A program made the translations under genes and the position numbers. 57,733 nt of DNA from a virus. Under the pieces are notes generated by a model. The model ran no database searches and had not been told where the DNA came from. It saw only the letters and a program-made list of their open reading frames with translations. Below, one piece after another: positions 30,783 through 40,022 of the stretch. Where the stretch lies: positions 1 through 57,733 of IMG/VR virus record IMGVR_UViG_3300015202_000010, one strand, 5' to 3'. Position 1 is the stretch's first letter. Each line of letters starts with the position of its first letter.

Positions 30783-31907
30783 ATGAAAAAATTGATTGAT
30801 CTAGATCCCGCAGAGGTTAGCCTGGTGACTAGAGGCGCTAACAAACGCAAGTTTCTGATTTGGAAAGACGAAACAGGCGCACCCGAGGAAGAGGACATGC
30901 CAGAAAACATTCCCGATCACGCGAATCCAGATATCCCAGTTCAAGATCCACAACAAATTGCAGAAGATCACGGAGTGCCCCCGGTTCCTTTAAGCGCCCG
31001 AGCAATGGCAGCCGTTCAGGCAGTCGTAAGAATTTTAACACCATTTAAAGGCGAGATTACAGATTCTGATCTAGACCAAGCAATGTCAGACAGCGGAGTA
31101 GTCAACCAGGAGGACAACACAGTGGCAGCACCAGTAAATCCGAAAGCAGCACCCAAAGATCCAAAACAGATGCCTGGCAAAAATCCAGCACCACCTCAAG
31201 TCGCAGCTCAGAAAGACGATATGGATGGTGGAGACGTCGAAATGTCAGCCGATGAGGATGACGATGCAGACGACATGGACCAAGACATGATGGATCAGAT
31301 GAAGGCTTGTAAATCAGATGATGAAATTTTAAAAGTGGCTAAGAGTTTCCTAAACAAATCACAGGGAGGACAATCTGTGGACAAAAAATCGGTAATGAAA
31401 TCCGATGGCACAATTGACATGACGGCAGTCCCAGAGGCAGTTCGTCCGGCGGTTGAGGCTATCTATAAATCACAACAAGAACTCGTTGCAAAAAACGCAG
31501 ATCTTGAAACTCAGTTAAAGACTGAAAGACACGAGCGTCGCGAGAAGGAATTCATCGCGAAAGCAGAGTCTTTTGTTCATTACACTGGAGACAGAAAAGA
31601 GTTGGCAACACAACTCATGGCGCTTGAAGATTCAAGCAAACCTCTTTACGAGAGTTTCGTAAAAAATCTTGAAGGTCTTGAGAGTGAAAAAGCAATGATT
31701 CACAAATCAGCAACTCAAGAAATCGGTAGCGGCATGAGCGCAGGCTCAACAGATGCTTCTGCTAAAATCGACGCGGCTGTTGCAGCGATCGTTACAAAAT
31801 CAAATGGCGGTTTGTCTAAAGAACAAGCTTACAGCCAATTCATCACTTCTGCTGAAGGCCAAAAATTATACTCTGAATACAAAGGTTCTCGTAAAGGAGG
31901 CATCTAA
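30783..31907 (+). CDS. Scaffold-like protein with XkdF tail motif
   Basis: 374 aa. The first 27 residues (EVSLVTRGANKRKFL) are the motif that normally ends XkdF proteins, so the classic protease gene seems split between this one and the gene before. The middle is Pro/Asp-rich and disordered; the C-terminal half is helical (~220-350) and typical of a scaffold. Lies directly before the capsid genes. Confidence 0.7.
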   Translation: MKKLIDLDPAEVSLVTRGANKRKFLIWKDETGAPEEEDMPENIPDHANPDIPVQDPQQIAEDHGVPPVPLSARAMAAVQAVVRILTPFKGEITDSDLDQAMSDSGVVNQEDNTVAAPVNPKAAPKDPKQMPGKNPAPPQVAAQKDDMDGGDVEMSADEDDDADDMDQDMMDQMKACKSDDEILKVAKSFLNKSQGGQSVDKKSVMKSDGTIDMTAVPEAVRPAVEAIYKSQQELVAKNADLETQLKTERHERREKEFIAKAESFVHYTGDRKELATQLMALEDSSKPLYESFVKNLEGLESEKAMIHKSATQEIGSGMSAGSTDASAKIDAAVAAIVTKSNGGLSKEQAYSQFITSAEGQKLYSEYKGSRKGGI

Positions 31908-32311
31908 TGTTTCAACCAGCTTATGAAATTCCAGGGTTCATGTTAGGTGTTATACCGGCGAATGCAGATATGTCTGCTGAAGCTACAAACCAGTTTTGCG
32001 CGGTAGACGTAATCCCAGCGACAGGTGCAGGTCTTAGCGGACCAGCAATTGCTCTCTCGGGTGCGGGTGCGGCGATTTTGGGAATTCTCCAAAACAATCC
32101 ATTTCTCGGTGAAGCCGCTGAAGTTATGGTTGCAGGCGTGAGCAAAGCTCGTTTGTCTGGCACCGTGGCTGAAGGCGCTCTTCTCATGTGTGATACTGCC
32201 GGTAAATTGCTCGTCGCCACTTCTGGCAATCAAGCAATTGCAAAAGCATTATCATCAGGCGTTTCGGGTGATGTTTGCCCGGTTCTTTTAAAATCTTACG
32301 GAAAGGTGTAA
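31907..32311 (+). CDS. Capsid decoration protein, DUF2190-like
   Basis: 134 aa. Small Gly/Ala-rich beta protein (GVIPANADM ... LSGTVAEGALLMCDTAG ... AIAKALSSG) just before the major capsid gene, as for capsid cement proteins of the DUF2190 kind. One-base overlap with the scaffold gene. Confidence 0.7.
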   Translation: MFQPAYEIPGFMLGVIPANADMSAEATNQFCAVDVIPATGAGLSGPAIALSGAGAAILGILQNNPFLGEAAEVMVAGVSKARLSGTVAEGALLMCDTAGKLLVATSGNQAIAKALSSGVSGDVCPVLLKSYGKV

Positions 32312-32314
32312 TAG

Positions 32315-33277
32315 ATGTCTCAACCAACTCGTTCAGATGTTCACGTAAATAAACCGCTGACGATGATGTCTATTGCGTACATCCAGGACTCAAAGGATTT
32401 CGTAGCAGACAAAATTTTCCCAGTGGTTCCAGTTCAAAAACAATCTGACCGTTATTTCTCATACGATAAAGGTTACTGGTTCCGCACTGGCGCACAGAAA
32501 CGCGCACCAGGCAGTGAATCAGCAGGCGGCGGATTCCACGTTGACAACACTCCTTCATATTTTTGCGACGTTATCGCTCATCACATGGATGTTGATGATC
32601 AAACTCGCCAAAATGCGGACGAGCCAATCAACATGGATCGCGATGCGACCCAATTCGTAACTCAACAACTTTTGTTGAAACGCGAAATTGATTTCATGGC
32701 AAAATACTTTGCTGCGAACATCTGGACAGGTCACGCTGGTGGTGATTTCACTCCTGCTTTGACTTGGGATAACGCTGCTTCTTTGCCGATCAACGACATC
32801 GACAATTTGAAGTCTGAAGTTAAATCTAAAACAGGCCGCATGCCGAACACTCTCACGGTTGCTCGTGACGTGTTCACAATGTTGAAGAACAATCCTTCAA
32901 TCCTCGATCGCATCAAGTACACTCAACGCGGACTCATCACTGAAGATTTGCTTGCATCTCTTTTCGGTGTTGATAAATTCCTCGTTGCCGATGCAGTCTT
33001 GAACTCGGCTCAAGAAGGTCAAGCAGACAGCTTGAATTTCATCGTTTCGAAGAAGGCTCTATTGACTTACGCAGCTCCGGCTCCGTCAATCATGCAACCT
33101 TCTGCTGGTTACACTTTCTCTTGGACTGGATTATTCGGTGCTGGCGCTTACGGCAACCGCGTTTCTTCATTCCGCATGGAGCATTTGAAATCAGATCGCA
33201 TCGAAGGTGAGATGGCTTACAACCAAAAAGTTGTTGGCGCTGACCTCGGTGTTTATATCCCGCAAGCGATTGCATAA
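32315..33277 (+). CDS. Major capsid protein (HK97 fold)
   Basis: 320 aa. Position after scaffold and decoration genes; FVADKIFPVVPVQKQSDRY, a DNAASLPINDID segment, TGRMPNTLTVARDVF and a VYIPQAIA end match capsid proteins of this type in other myophages. Codon use is noticeably richer in GCT/CGC than in flanking genes, as expected for a highly expressed protein. Confidence 0.88.
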   Translation: MSQPTRSDVHVNKPLTMMSIAYIQDSKDFVADKIFPVVPVQKQSDRYFSYDKGYWFRTGAQKRAPGSESAGGGFHVDNTPSYFCDVIAHHMDVDDQTRQNADEPINMDRDATQFVTQQLLLKREIDFMAKYFAANIWTGHAGGDFTPALTWDNAASLPINDIDNLKSEVKSKTGRMPNTLTVARDVFTMLKNNPSILDRIKYTQRGLITEDLLASLFGVDKFLVADAVLNSAQEGQADSLNFIVSKKALLTYAAPAPSIMQPSAGYTFSWTGLFGAGAYGNRVSSFRMEHLKSDRIEGEMAYNQKVVGADLGVYIPQAIA

Positions 33278-33483
33278 TGTACATTGCCTGTCGAGATTTA
33301 AACCTCGGAGGCAAAGAGCCGGTTCGCAAAGGCGAGCCGGTTGATACGTCGGCTATGCACCACATGGCCGTTCGTTCGTTACTCAATATGGAGTGGATCG
33401 TTAAAGTAGACGACGAGTCTCCTAAGCCAGAGCTAGAAGCTCAACCTCAAAAGGCGAATAATAAAAGTAAAAAACGGAGGTAG
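33277..33483 (+). CDS. Small head-region protein
   Basis: 68 aa, one-base overlap with the capsid gene. Ends in a Lys-rich tail. Genes in this place often encode head-tail adaptor or decoration parts; not recognised. Confidence 0.6.
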   Translation: MYIACRDLNLGGKEPVRKGEPVDTSAMHHMAVRSLLNMEWIVKVDDESPKPELEAQPQKANNKSKKRR

Positions 33484-33486
33484 CCA

Positions 33487-33945
33487 ATGTGGAAATATTC
33501 AGGCGATCCCTCAGCAAATCCCAAAGACGCAGTTCGATTTATTATAGGCGACACGATGGAGTCAGATCCTTTATTGACTGACGAAGAAATCACTTACCTG
33601 TTGAATATCTATAATGGCGCTCCGATGAATGCATCCATACGCGGATGCGAAATGATTATGGCAAAATTCTCAAGACTCGCCGACGAAACGGCAGGCCAGG
33701 TCAAAGTTTCTTATTCTCAAAAAGCAAAACAATACGCAACGATGAGAGACGCTCTAACCATGAGACTCGCCGTTGAGGATATGATCCCTTCTGCGGGAGG
33801 CATTTCTGTTTTGGGCAAAATCCAAAACAATGCGAACCCAGATCTTGTAAAACCTGATTTTAAAAAACACATGATGGAAAATAAAGAAGTAGCTCCTTGG
33901 GTAAACGGACCGGGAGACGATTGTGGCGAGAAAAGCGGAGATTGA
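33487..33945 (+). CDS. Head-tail connector-like protein
   Basis: 152 aa. Helical start (DAVRFIIGDTMESDPLLTDEEI) typical of gp6/DUF-type head completion proteins. CGGAGG ribosome site. Position after the capsid supports an adaptor ring. Confidence 0.7.
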   Translation: MWKYSGDPSANPKDAVRFIIGDTMESDPLLTDEEITYLLNIYNGAPMNASIRGCEMIMAKFSRLADETAGQVKVSYSQKAKQYATMRDALTMRLAVEDMIPSAGGISVLGKIQNNANPDLVKPDFKKHMMENKEVAPWVNGPGDDCGEKSGD

Positions 33946-34126
33946 GAAATTTGTTTCTGGAGACCATTGTTCATGTTGCGGAGTTAAATTAAACGACGAC
34001 GAAGAGCAACGATGGCTTATGGTCAGAGAGATATATTTCGCGGGACCACTTCGAGGCGCTGAGAAAAAGAAGATCTTCGTTCACGTGAAGTGCATGAGGA
34101 TCATAAATCACGGAGTTAAGCACTAG
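33923..34126 (+). CDS. Small Cys-rich protein
   Basis: 67 aa from GTG 33923, overlapping the previous gene by 23 bases. HCSCCGVKL plus later His/Cys (VHVKC) suggest one zinc. Unusual in a head-tail gene string; function unknown. Confidence 0.6.
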   Translation: MARKAEIEKFVSGDHCSCCGVKLNDDEEQRWLMVREIYFAGPLRGAEKKKIFVHVKCMRIINHGVKH

Positions 34127-34591
34127 ATGCCGACGACAGTTAAGAACGGTGAAGCATTTAAAAAGTTCGTTGCCGAGATGAAAAAGGCAAAGGACTGCTA
34201 CGTCGCAATCGGATTGCACGAGGACGCTGGCGAATATAAAGACGGCACGTCTGTCGTCAATGTTGGACTCTGGAATGAGTTCGGCACTGACAATATTCCC
34301 GAGCGAGCCTGGATGCGTACGACGATCGACGAGAATCAAGGTGCATTGGAAGAGTTTAGAAAGGGCTTGATCGAAAAGGTGCAGGCTGGAAATCTAACCG
34401 TTCATCAAGCTCTAGAAAAAATCGGAATGCGTATCCAGGTTCTTTTGCAAAATAAAATAGGATCCAACATGGAGCCAGAAAACGCTCCGAGCACTCTCAA
34501 AGCAAAGGCCCGAGCCGGACAAGGCTCTCGAACTCTCATCGCCACGGGTCTGATGCAGAGATCAGTCACATACAAGGTTTACGGCGCATGA
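34127..34591 (+). CDS. Tail completion protein (HK97 gp10/Mu G-like)
   Basis: 154 aa. VGLWNEFGTDNIPERAWMR is the NEFGT..IP.R signature of this family; a helical middle and TGLMQRSVTY end follow. Joins head and tail during assembly. Confidence 0.8.
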   Translation: MPTTVKNGEAFKKFVAEMKKAKDCYVAIGLHEDAGEYKDGTSVVNVGLWNEFGTDNIPERAWMRTTIDENQGALEEFRKGLIEKVQAGNLTVHQALEKIGMRIQVLLQNKIGSNMEPENAPSTLKAKARAGQGSRTLIATGLMQRSVTYKVYGA

Positions 34592-34947
34592 AACGAATGC
34601 AGGGCAAAGTATTTTTGATGAATTCAATGGGTCAAGCCGACGTGTTCACGGTTCACCGAGCAGCGACTGTCGTTTGGGTCGATGGCATTCCTCAAGAGAC
34701 CGCTGTTAACACTTACCAAATGACCGGCAACATCCAACCTCTCCCTGGTAAGGATTTATTGCTCGTTCCCGAGGCTCAAAGAACTAAAGAGAACAGAATT
34801 ATATTCACCGAACAAAACGCTAAAACACCCCTGTTGAACGACCGAGTCTGTATCGAAGGCGCTTTTTACCAAGTGCAAGAAGTCGCCAACTGGGGAACAT
34901 ACTCACGATTGAGAGTTACGAAGGAAGATGCAAAAGCTGGACGTTGA
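34588..34947 (+). CDS. Head-tail joining/neck-like protein
   Basis: 119 aa, ATGA overlap. Beta-rich, with an NIQPLPGKDLLLVPE segment seen in phage stopper-type proteins. Assigned mainly by order. Confidence 0.65.
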   Translation: MKRMQGKVFLMNSMGQADVFTVHRAATVVWVDGIPQETAVNTYQMTGNIQPLPGKDLLLVPEAQRTKENRIIFTEQNAKTPLLNDRVCIEGAFYQVQEVANWGTYSRLRVTKEDAKAGR

Positions 34948-35470
34948 TTTTGCGACATTCAGGAGAGTGATTTGCGAACAGGTGAGACTCATCACGGGAT
35001 GCGTTTGCATAAAAGAGGAGCCGAATCAGTCGGACGCTCCGCGCCCTGACCTACCATATTTCGGTTACAAAATTACCAGTCCAGGCGTCCCGATGGGCGA
35101 TGCAAATTTTCAAGACTCAAACGGTGGACAAGACTTTAGCTACGGTACGCAGATGAAAATGAGCGTTTCGTTTCACTGTTATGCGCTCGATCAAGACGAA
35201 GCCTATAATAAAATGATGCTCTTCCAAATGGCCCTCAATACGAATCCAATCCAAGAGAGCTTTCGCCGAAAAGGTCTAGCTATCTGGGACTGGGGAACGG
35301 TTGCAGATTTGTCGGCTTTGTTGAATACTGGGTATCAAGGCAGAACACAGTTTGACGTGCAATTTGGTTATGCGGCGAATTTGATCTCGACAGTCGGCAC
35401 CATCGACACGATCGACATTACCGGACACGCTGACCAAAATGAAATTGATTTAGAAATTATAAAACCTTAG
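34928..35470 (+). CDS. Tail terminator-like protein (LIC_12616 type)
   Basis: 180 aa. RPDLPYFGYKITSPGVPMG and MKMSVSFHCYALD followed by a LLNTGYQGRTQFDVQFGY end match LIC_12616-type proteins located before DUF3383 sheaths. It would cap the tail tube. Confidence 0.75.
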   Translation: MQKLDVDFATFRRVICEQVRLITGCVCIKEEPNQSDAPRPDLPYFGYKITSPGVPMGDANFQDSNGGQDFSYGTQMKMSVSFHCYALDQDEAYNKMMLFQMALNTNPIQESFRRKGLAIWDWGTVADLSALLNTGYQGRTQFDVQFGYAANLISTVGTIDTIDITGHADQNEIDLEIIKP

Positions 35471-35480
35471 GAGCAAAAAC

Positions 35481-36809
35481 ATGGGTGCAATTGATCAAAT
35501 CGTAAATATTCAGATCTCACAACAAACCGCTGCCGTCCCACAAGAAGGCTTCGGAGTTCCACTCATCATGGGGCCTTCAAACAGATTCTCGGATCTCGTT
35601 CGATATTACACAGACCCAGCGGATATGCTTGCCGATGGTTTTTTAACTTCTGATCCTGAGTATGTAAAATGCGTTGAGGCTTTCGAGCAAGATCTTCAAC
35701 CAACGCAAGTCGGCATTGGAAAATACAGCGCAGCCGTCGCGCAAGTCGAGACAATCACTCCAGACGTTTCATCACAAACAGTTCAAGTTTATTCGATCAC
35801 AATTAACGGAGTCGCTTACGCTTTCACTTCTGATTCTTCTCCGACTGCTGCGGAAGTTGTTGCGGGTTTGATCGCTCTCATCAATGCGGATGCAAATTGT
35901 GCCTTCGCAGCGACCGGAACAACGATTCTCGTCCTCACGGCAAAACAAGCCGGTGCTGGCGGAACATTTGTTCTTACTTCAAATTTAAACGGCGTTCAAA
36001 CGACTGCAAATCACGGTATCGTTACCGACATCGTAGCTCTCCAAGCTGTTTCTGATATCTGGTACGGCCTCGCGATCTGCTCTGCCCTCGCCTCAGACAT
36101 CGAACAAGTTGCTTCTTATATCGAAACACAATTAAAAATCTTCATCGCTGTAACTGGTGATGCGGCCGTAAAAAATCCTTCAAGCACAACTGACGTTGGC
36201 GCGATCTTGATGGGTAAATCTTACAAGCGCACCGCTCTGGTTTACACAGCGAATCCGCGATCAGGATTAGAGGCTTCATGGTTGGGCGGCGTTCTTCCGA
36301 CAACTCCAGGATCTTCTACATGGAAATTCAAAGGCGCAAAAGGCATCACTACAGATAAATTCTCTCAATCAGATCGCAATGCTTTGATCGGTCAACCTGG
36401 CGTGCCAGGCAAGAACGTAAACATTTTTGAAACTGTTGGCGGACAAAACATTTTCGAAGAGGGTTTCATGTGCGGAGGTCAGTTCATCGACATCACTGTC
36501 GGTATCGACTGGTTGAAATCAACGATGCAAAACAATGTTTTCTCTTTGCTCGTTCAGAACGAAAAAATTCCATACACAGACATCGGCGCGGCGATCATTG
36601 AAAATGCAGTTCGACAAACTCTGAAGCAGGGTGATGACGATACCGGTAGCGGACTCATCGACCATACTTCAATCGTTGTTTCTGCGGCTCCGGTTCTCTC
36701 TCAGCCAACTGCTGACCGAGCGAACCGAATCTACCGTGGTATCAACTGGTCTTGTCGTTTGGCAGGAGCGTTTCATTTCATCGTAATCAAAGGCGTTGTA
36801 ACAGTTTAA
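35481..36809 (+). CDS. Tail sheath protein (DUF3383)
   Basis: 442 aa. IDQIVNIQISQQTAAV at the start and a C-terminal domain (~190-440) with KNVNIFETVGGQNIFEEG and YRGINWSCRLAGAFHFI fit DUF3383 sheaths. Residues ~90-175 look like an inserted beta domain. This makes the phage a myovirus. Confidence 0.88.
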   Translation: MGAIDQIVNIQISQQTAAVPQEGFGVPLIMGPSNRFSDLVRYYTDPADMLADGFLTSDPEYVKCVEAFEQDLQPTQVGIGKYSAAVAQVETITPDVSSQTVQVYSITINGVAYAFTSDSSPTAAEVVAGLIALINADANCAFAATGTTILVLTAKQAGAGGTFVLTSNLNGVQTTANHGIVTDIVALQAVSDIWYGLAICSALASDIEQVASYIETQLKIFIAVTGDAAVKNPSSTTDVGAILMGKSYKRTALVYTANPRSGLEASWLGGVLPTTPGSSTWKFKGAKGITTDKFSQSDRNALIGQPGVPGKNVNIFETVGGQNIFEEGFMCGGQFIDITVGIDWLKSTMQNNVFSLLVQNEKIPYTDIGAAIIENAVRQTLKQGDDDTGSGLIDHTSIVVSAAPVLSQPTADRANRIYRGINWSCRLAGAFHFIVIKGVVTV

Positions 36810-36825
36810 TTTATAGGAGCATTTC

Positions 36826-37248
36826 ATGAGCGTTAAATCATACGATCCAGGTCAAGTTGCAGTCATCGTTGGCGGCAAAATCATTAGCGGCTTCTCAGAA
36901 GGCACTATGGTTAAAGCATCAAGAAACGATGCGGCCTATTCTTTAAAAGTCGGAGCGGACGGCGAGGGAACTCGCACCCGATCTAGAAACACTTCTGGAA
37001 AGCTTGAGTTCAGTCTCATGCAGTCCTCTGACTCGAACGATTATCTTTCAAGTCTCGCTCTCGCGGACGAAGCTTCAAACGCCGGCACGGTTGCTTGTCT
37101 TATCAAAGACGGCTCTGGTCGATCGGTTTGGGGCGCTCTCACCGCTTGGGTTCAAAAACTTCCAGACGCTGACTTGGCGAAAGAAGTTCAAACCAGAACT
37201 TGGGTTTTAGAGACCGACAACATCACGATTTTTATTGGCGGTAACTAA
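36826..37248 (+). CDS. Tail tube protein (DUF3277)
   Basis: 140 aa. SYDPGQVAVIVGGKIISGF, then GADGEGTRTRSRNTSG and a WVLETDNITIFIGGN end are the DUF3277 pattern. Directly after the sheath, as expected. Confidence 0.88.
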   Translation: MSVKSYDPGQVAVIVGGKIISGFSEGTMVKASRNDAAYSLKVGADGEGTRTRSRNTSGKLEFSLMQSSDSNDYLSSLALADEASNAGTVACLIKDGSGRSVWGALTAWVQKLPDADLAKEVQTRTWVLETDNITIFIGGN

Positions 37249-37697
37249 TGGCTAATGAGCTAATCAAGAAAACCATAGACGGTCACGATTACGAGTTCTC
37301 AATCTTTGGAGCGAAGAAATCTATCAAGGTTTTAGTTCGCCTGTCGAAGATTCTCGGAAAGCCGTTTGGTCTTTTGATGGGTTCATTCAAAGGCCCTGGC
37401 AAGATGTTGGAGAGAGAAGTAGATACCGACCTGATGAGTTTAGCGTTCTCCGCTTTGACTGATAATTTAGATTCAGACGAAGTGATTGATATCTTAGAGA
37501 CTCTCGTGGCCGGTGATTACATTCTTTGCGACGGCAAAAAAGTTATTTTCGATACTCATTATGAAGGTCGTCTCGATCACCTAATGAAAGTCGTTATGAT
37601 TGCCCTCGAGGTGCAATACGGAAATTTTTCCGGCGCCATATCCGACCTCCGGCCAGTAAAAAAGAATCATCAGACGATGCAGGAAAATCAAACGTAG
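37248..37697 (+). CDS. Tail assembly chaperone, short form
   Basis: 149 aa ending at TAG 37695-37697. Helical protein between tube and tape measure. Contains the slip site A AAA AAG (37658-37664) in frame zero near its end. Most ribosomes make this form; a fraction would shift to the longer form (37664-37846). One-base overlap with the tube gene. Confidence 0.85.
   Translation: MANELIKKTIDGHDYEFSIFGAKKSIKVLVRLSKILGKPFGLLMGSFKGPGKMLEREVDTDLMSLAFSALTDNLDSDEVIDILETLVAGDYILCDGKKVIFDTHYEGRLDHLMKVVMIALEVQYGNFSGAISDLRPVKKNHQTMQENQT
37658..37664 (+). other. -1 programmed frameshift site A AAA AAG
   Basis: Codons GTA-AAA-AAG in frame zero give the X XXY YYZ heptamer A AAA AAG, the E. coli dnaX-type slip sequence. 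After the slip the next codon is GAA at 37664, and the -1 frame stays open to 37846. Confidence 0.85.
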
Positions 37698-37846
37698 ATT
37701 GGGTTATTTGGAGGCCCGTAATGGAGGGCCTCGACACACTCTCGAATGTTCAAAACGTGTGGAGTATAACGGATCTTTATGATGCACACGAAGCTTTAGA
37801 TATTAAGGCCGAAATTGAGGCCCATGCACGAGAGGCGGCTAAGTAG
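37664..37846 (+). CDS. Tail assembly chaperone extension (-1 frame)
   Basis: Sixty codons in the -1 frame, ending at TAG 37844-37846. Joined to the first 139 codons of 37248 it gives about 199 aa. The segment DWVIWRPVMEG ... LYDAHEALDI is typical of the second tail chaperone reading frame (gpT-like). Its end overlaps the GIY-YIG gene by eight bases. Confidence 0.85.
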   Translation, partial: ESSDDAGKSNVDWVIWRPVMEGLDTLSNVQNVWSITDLYDAHEALDIKAEIEAHAREAAK

Positions 37847-38429
37847 CACATGACAACTTTCTTTTCTCCCAAGCCTTTTTGCAAGTCTCTCTTTGTTCAT
37901 TGGACATTTTCTTGCCTTTATTCCAAGACGGTTTCCCTCTTCTTGCAGCAGCCATCTTTTCAATTGTTTCTGAAAAATCTTTTCGTTTTTTTCGATCATA
38001 AACGACTGGATTGTCCAATCGAATTTTTCTCATTTTATCTCGGAACTCGATCGATCGCTTCAATCCTATTTGACCGACGCTTATCTTTTTTTTCGTATTT
38101 TCACTATGCTTTCTTCCTGAGTGAGATCGACTCATTTTTTTCAAAGTTGATTTATGCGTTTGAAAACCTTTCGAGCCTCCGCTTTGTAAGTTGTAGCCTT
38201 TTGACTGATTTGTTGAGTCGAACTTCAAAACAAAAACAGCCTCTTTTTCAAATGCCTCAGACTTCGAATTTGTTTCGAATAAAACTTCAACTTGAAAAGA
38301 TCCATCAAAGATTTGGGGACGTTCGTTTTTATGTTCGGACATCCTCTTTTTTAAGTTTGAAGTGCATCCGATGTAAGATTTTCGACTCTTTAAATTCAAT
38401 ATACGGTAGACTTTATATCTCATGGGCAT
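37839..38429 (-). mobile_element. GIY-YIG homing endonuclease gene
   Basis: 196 aa on the opposite strand to all late genes around it. KVYRILNLKSRKSYIGCTSN is the GIY-YIG nuclease start; NUMOD3-like repeats follow (TLKKMSRSHSGRKHSENTKK, RRGKPSWNKGKKMS). Weak ribosome site. It sits between the tail chaperone and the tape measure, normally adjacent, so it is an insertion by a homing element. Confidence 0.88.
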
Positions 38430-38483
38430 CGTATAGGACGTTATCTATGACAGGTCAATCATTTTTGGGGGTGCCAAATTAAC

Positions 38484-40022
38484 GTGCGAGAAATGTTGAC
38501 CACATGGAATTTTCAGATCAACCACGAGCCTCTCGAAAAGGTTGAAAAAAGTCTTGATGCAATTAAGGAGCGACTCGATTTCTTGGCCGCCGGAGAAGTC
38601 GCAAAAGGTCTCTTCGAAATGGTCGAGAAGTTCGGCCAAATGGCAGAGCAACTCCACCTCGCAAGCGCATCCGCAGGTCTCACTGTCGAAGAAATGCAAC
38701 GCCTCTCATTCTCCGCTCAACAAGCCGGAGTCTCAGCAGAATCCGTTTCGACAGGGATGTTCCGACTCTCGCGCGCGCTTTACAGTGCACGTCAAGGAAA
38801 CGAAGAAGCCCTAAAATCATTTTCAAAACTTGGAATTAGTTCCGACCAACTCACACAATTTAAGACGGCGAAAGACGCTCTCGGGGCAATCTCGGATAGA
38901 ATGCACACCATCAAAGACCCGATCGAGAAAGCCGCTCTCTCAATGGCCCTTTTGGGCCGTGGATCGAGGGACATGGTTGGATGGTTGTCTCAAGGCTCTG
39001 CCTCAATTAAGGCGACCGGAGACAAAGCGTATGTGCTCTCAGAGGATCAGGTCGAAGCTCTCGTGAGTGCCGAGCACACGATGGGTGCATTCTGGAATAT
39101 GATAAAGAACATTGCAGGATCTATCGCTGCTAATTTCGCGCCAGTCCTCGAGCGAGCCGTTCACACCGTCATGGATTTTGTTGCCGCAAATAAACAACTT
39201 ATTGAAAACAATGTGGAGAATTGGCTGAAGGGCCTCGCTTTCATGTTTGGTTTCATCGTCGGCGTCATCGAGAGTGCGGTTTATTGGTTCCTAAAGCTCG
39301 CTCATGCTCTTGGCTTCGAGGATCATATTCTCCAAGCCATCGGACTCTTCGCCGGACTCGTCACGGGAATCCTCGCGTTTAAAACGGCAGCTATGGTGCT
39401 CTCTCCGGTCATCTCTGCGGTATCGAGCGCGTTTGGTATTCTGCAAAAAGCCGTGGGTGCAATAAAATGGATCTGGGGATTCTTCGAAGGACTCGCTGCG
39501 GTAATCGGAGTATCGACCGGAGCCTTAATCGGTATCATCGCCGCCGTGGGCGCTCTCGTCGTCATCGGTCATGACTTATGGCAGGTTTTTCACAACGGCA
39601 AAAGTTTTAAAGACACTTGGATCGGTCAGGGTGCAAAATATATCCAGGATTTGATCGAGAAGTTCACCGGACTTAAACAAATTTTTGGGATGGGTGACAG
39701 TGATAAAAAATCAGCAGAGGAGAACACACCAGGAGCCGGTGTCCTTAAAGGAATTTCTCAAACGCAGGCATTCGGAAATTCTCTTATGCCTAATCTTACT
39801 GGCAATCCTGCTTATGGAAGTGCAGCACTGACTCCTGACTTTGGATTCGGTGTTACTCCGGCGACCTCACAAAATCAGATCAACGCTCCAGTCACAATCA
39901 ACGTTCCTCCAAACACTCCTCCTGAGCAGGTTGGAAAGCACGTTCAAATGGGAATCAAAGATCATCTCGACAGCGTGATGAGAGAAACGAAACGCAGTCT
40001 CACTCCGGCGGTGGCTCACTAA
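38484..40022 (+). CDS. Tape measure protein
   Basis: 512 aa from GTG 38484; ATG 38493 or TTG 38496 are alternatives, and the true start may have been altered by the GIY-YIG insert. N-terminal coil, LTVEEMQRLSFSAQQAGVS repeat-like helices, hydrophobic segments (~250-370), and a disordered end. By the usual ratio of about 0.15 nm per residue the tail would be roughly 75 nm long. Confidence 0.85.
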   Translation: MREMLTTWNFQINHEPLEKVEKSLDAIKERLDFLAAGEVAKGLFEMVEKFGQMAEQLHLASASAGLTVEEMQRLSFSAQQAGVSAESVSTGMFRLSRALYSARQGNEEALKSFSKLGISSDQLTQFKTAKDALGAISDRMHTIKDPIEKAALSMALLGRGSRDMVGWLSQGSASIKATGDKAYVLSEDQVEALVSAEHTMGAFWNMIKNIAGSIAANFAPVLERAVHTVMDFVAANKQLIENNVENWLKGLAFMFGFIVGVIESAVYWFLKLAHALGFEDHILQAIGLFAGLVTGILAFKTAAMVLSPVISAVSSAFGILQKAVGAIKWIWGFFEGLAAVIGVSTGALIGIIAAVGALVVIGHDLWQVFHNGKSFKDTWIGQGAKYIQDLIEKFTGLKQIFGMGDSDKKSAEENTPGAGVLKGISQTQAFGNSLMPNLTGNPAYGSAALTPDFGFGVTPATSQNQINAPVTINVPPNTPPEQVGKHVQMGIKDHLDSVMRETKRSLTPAVAH

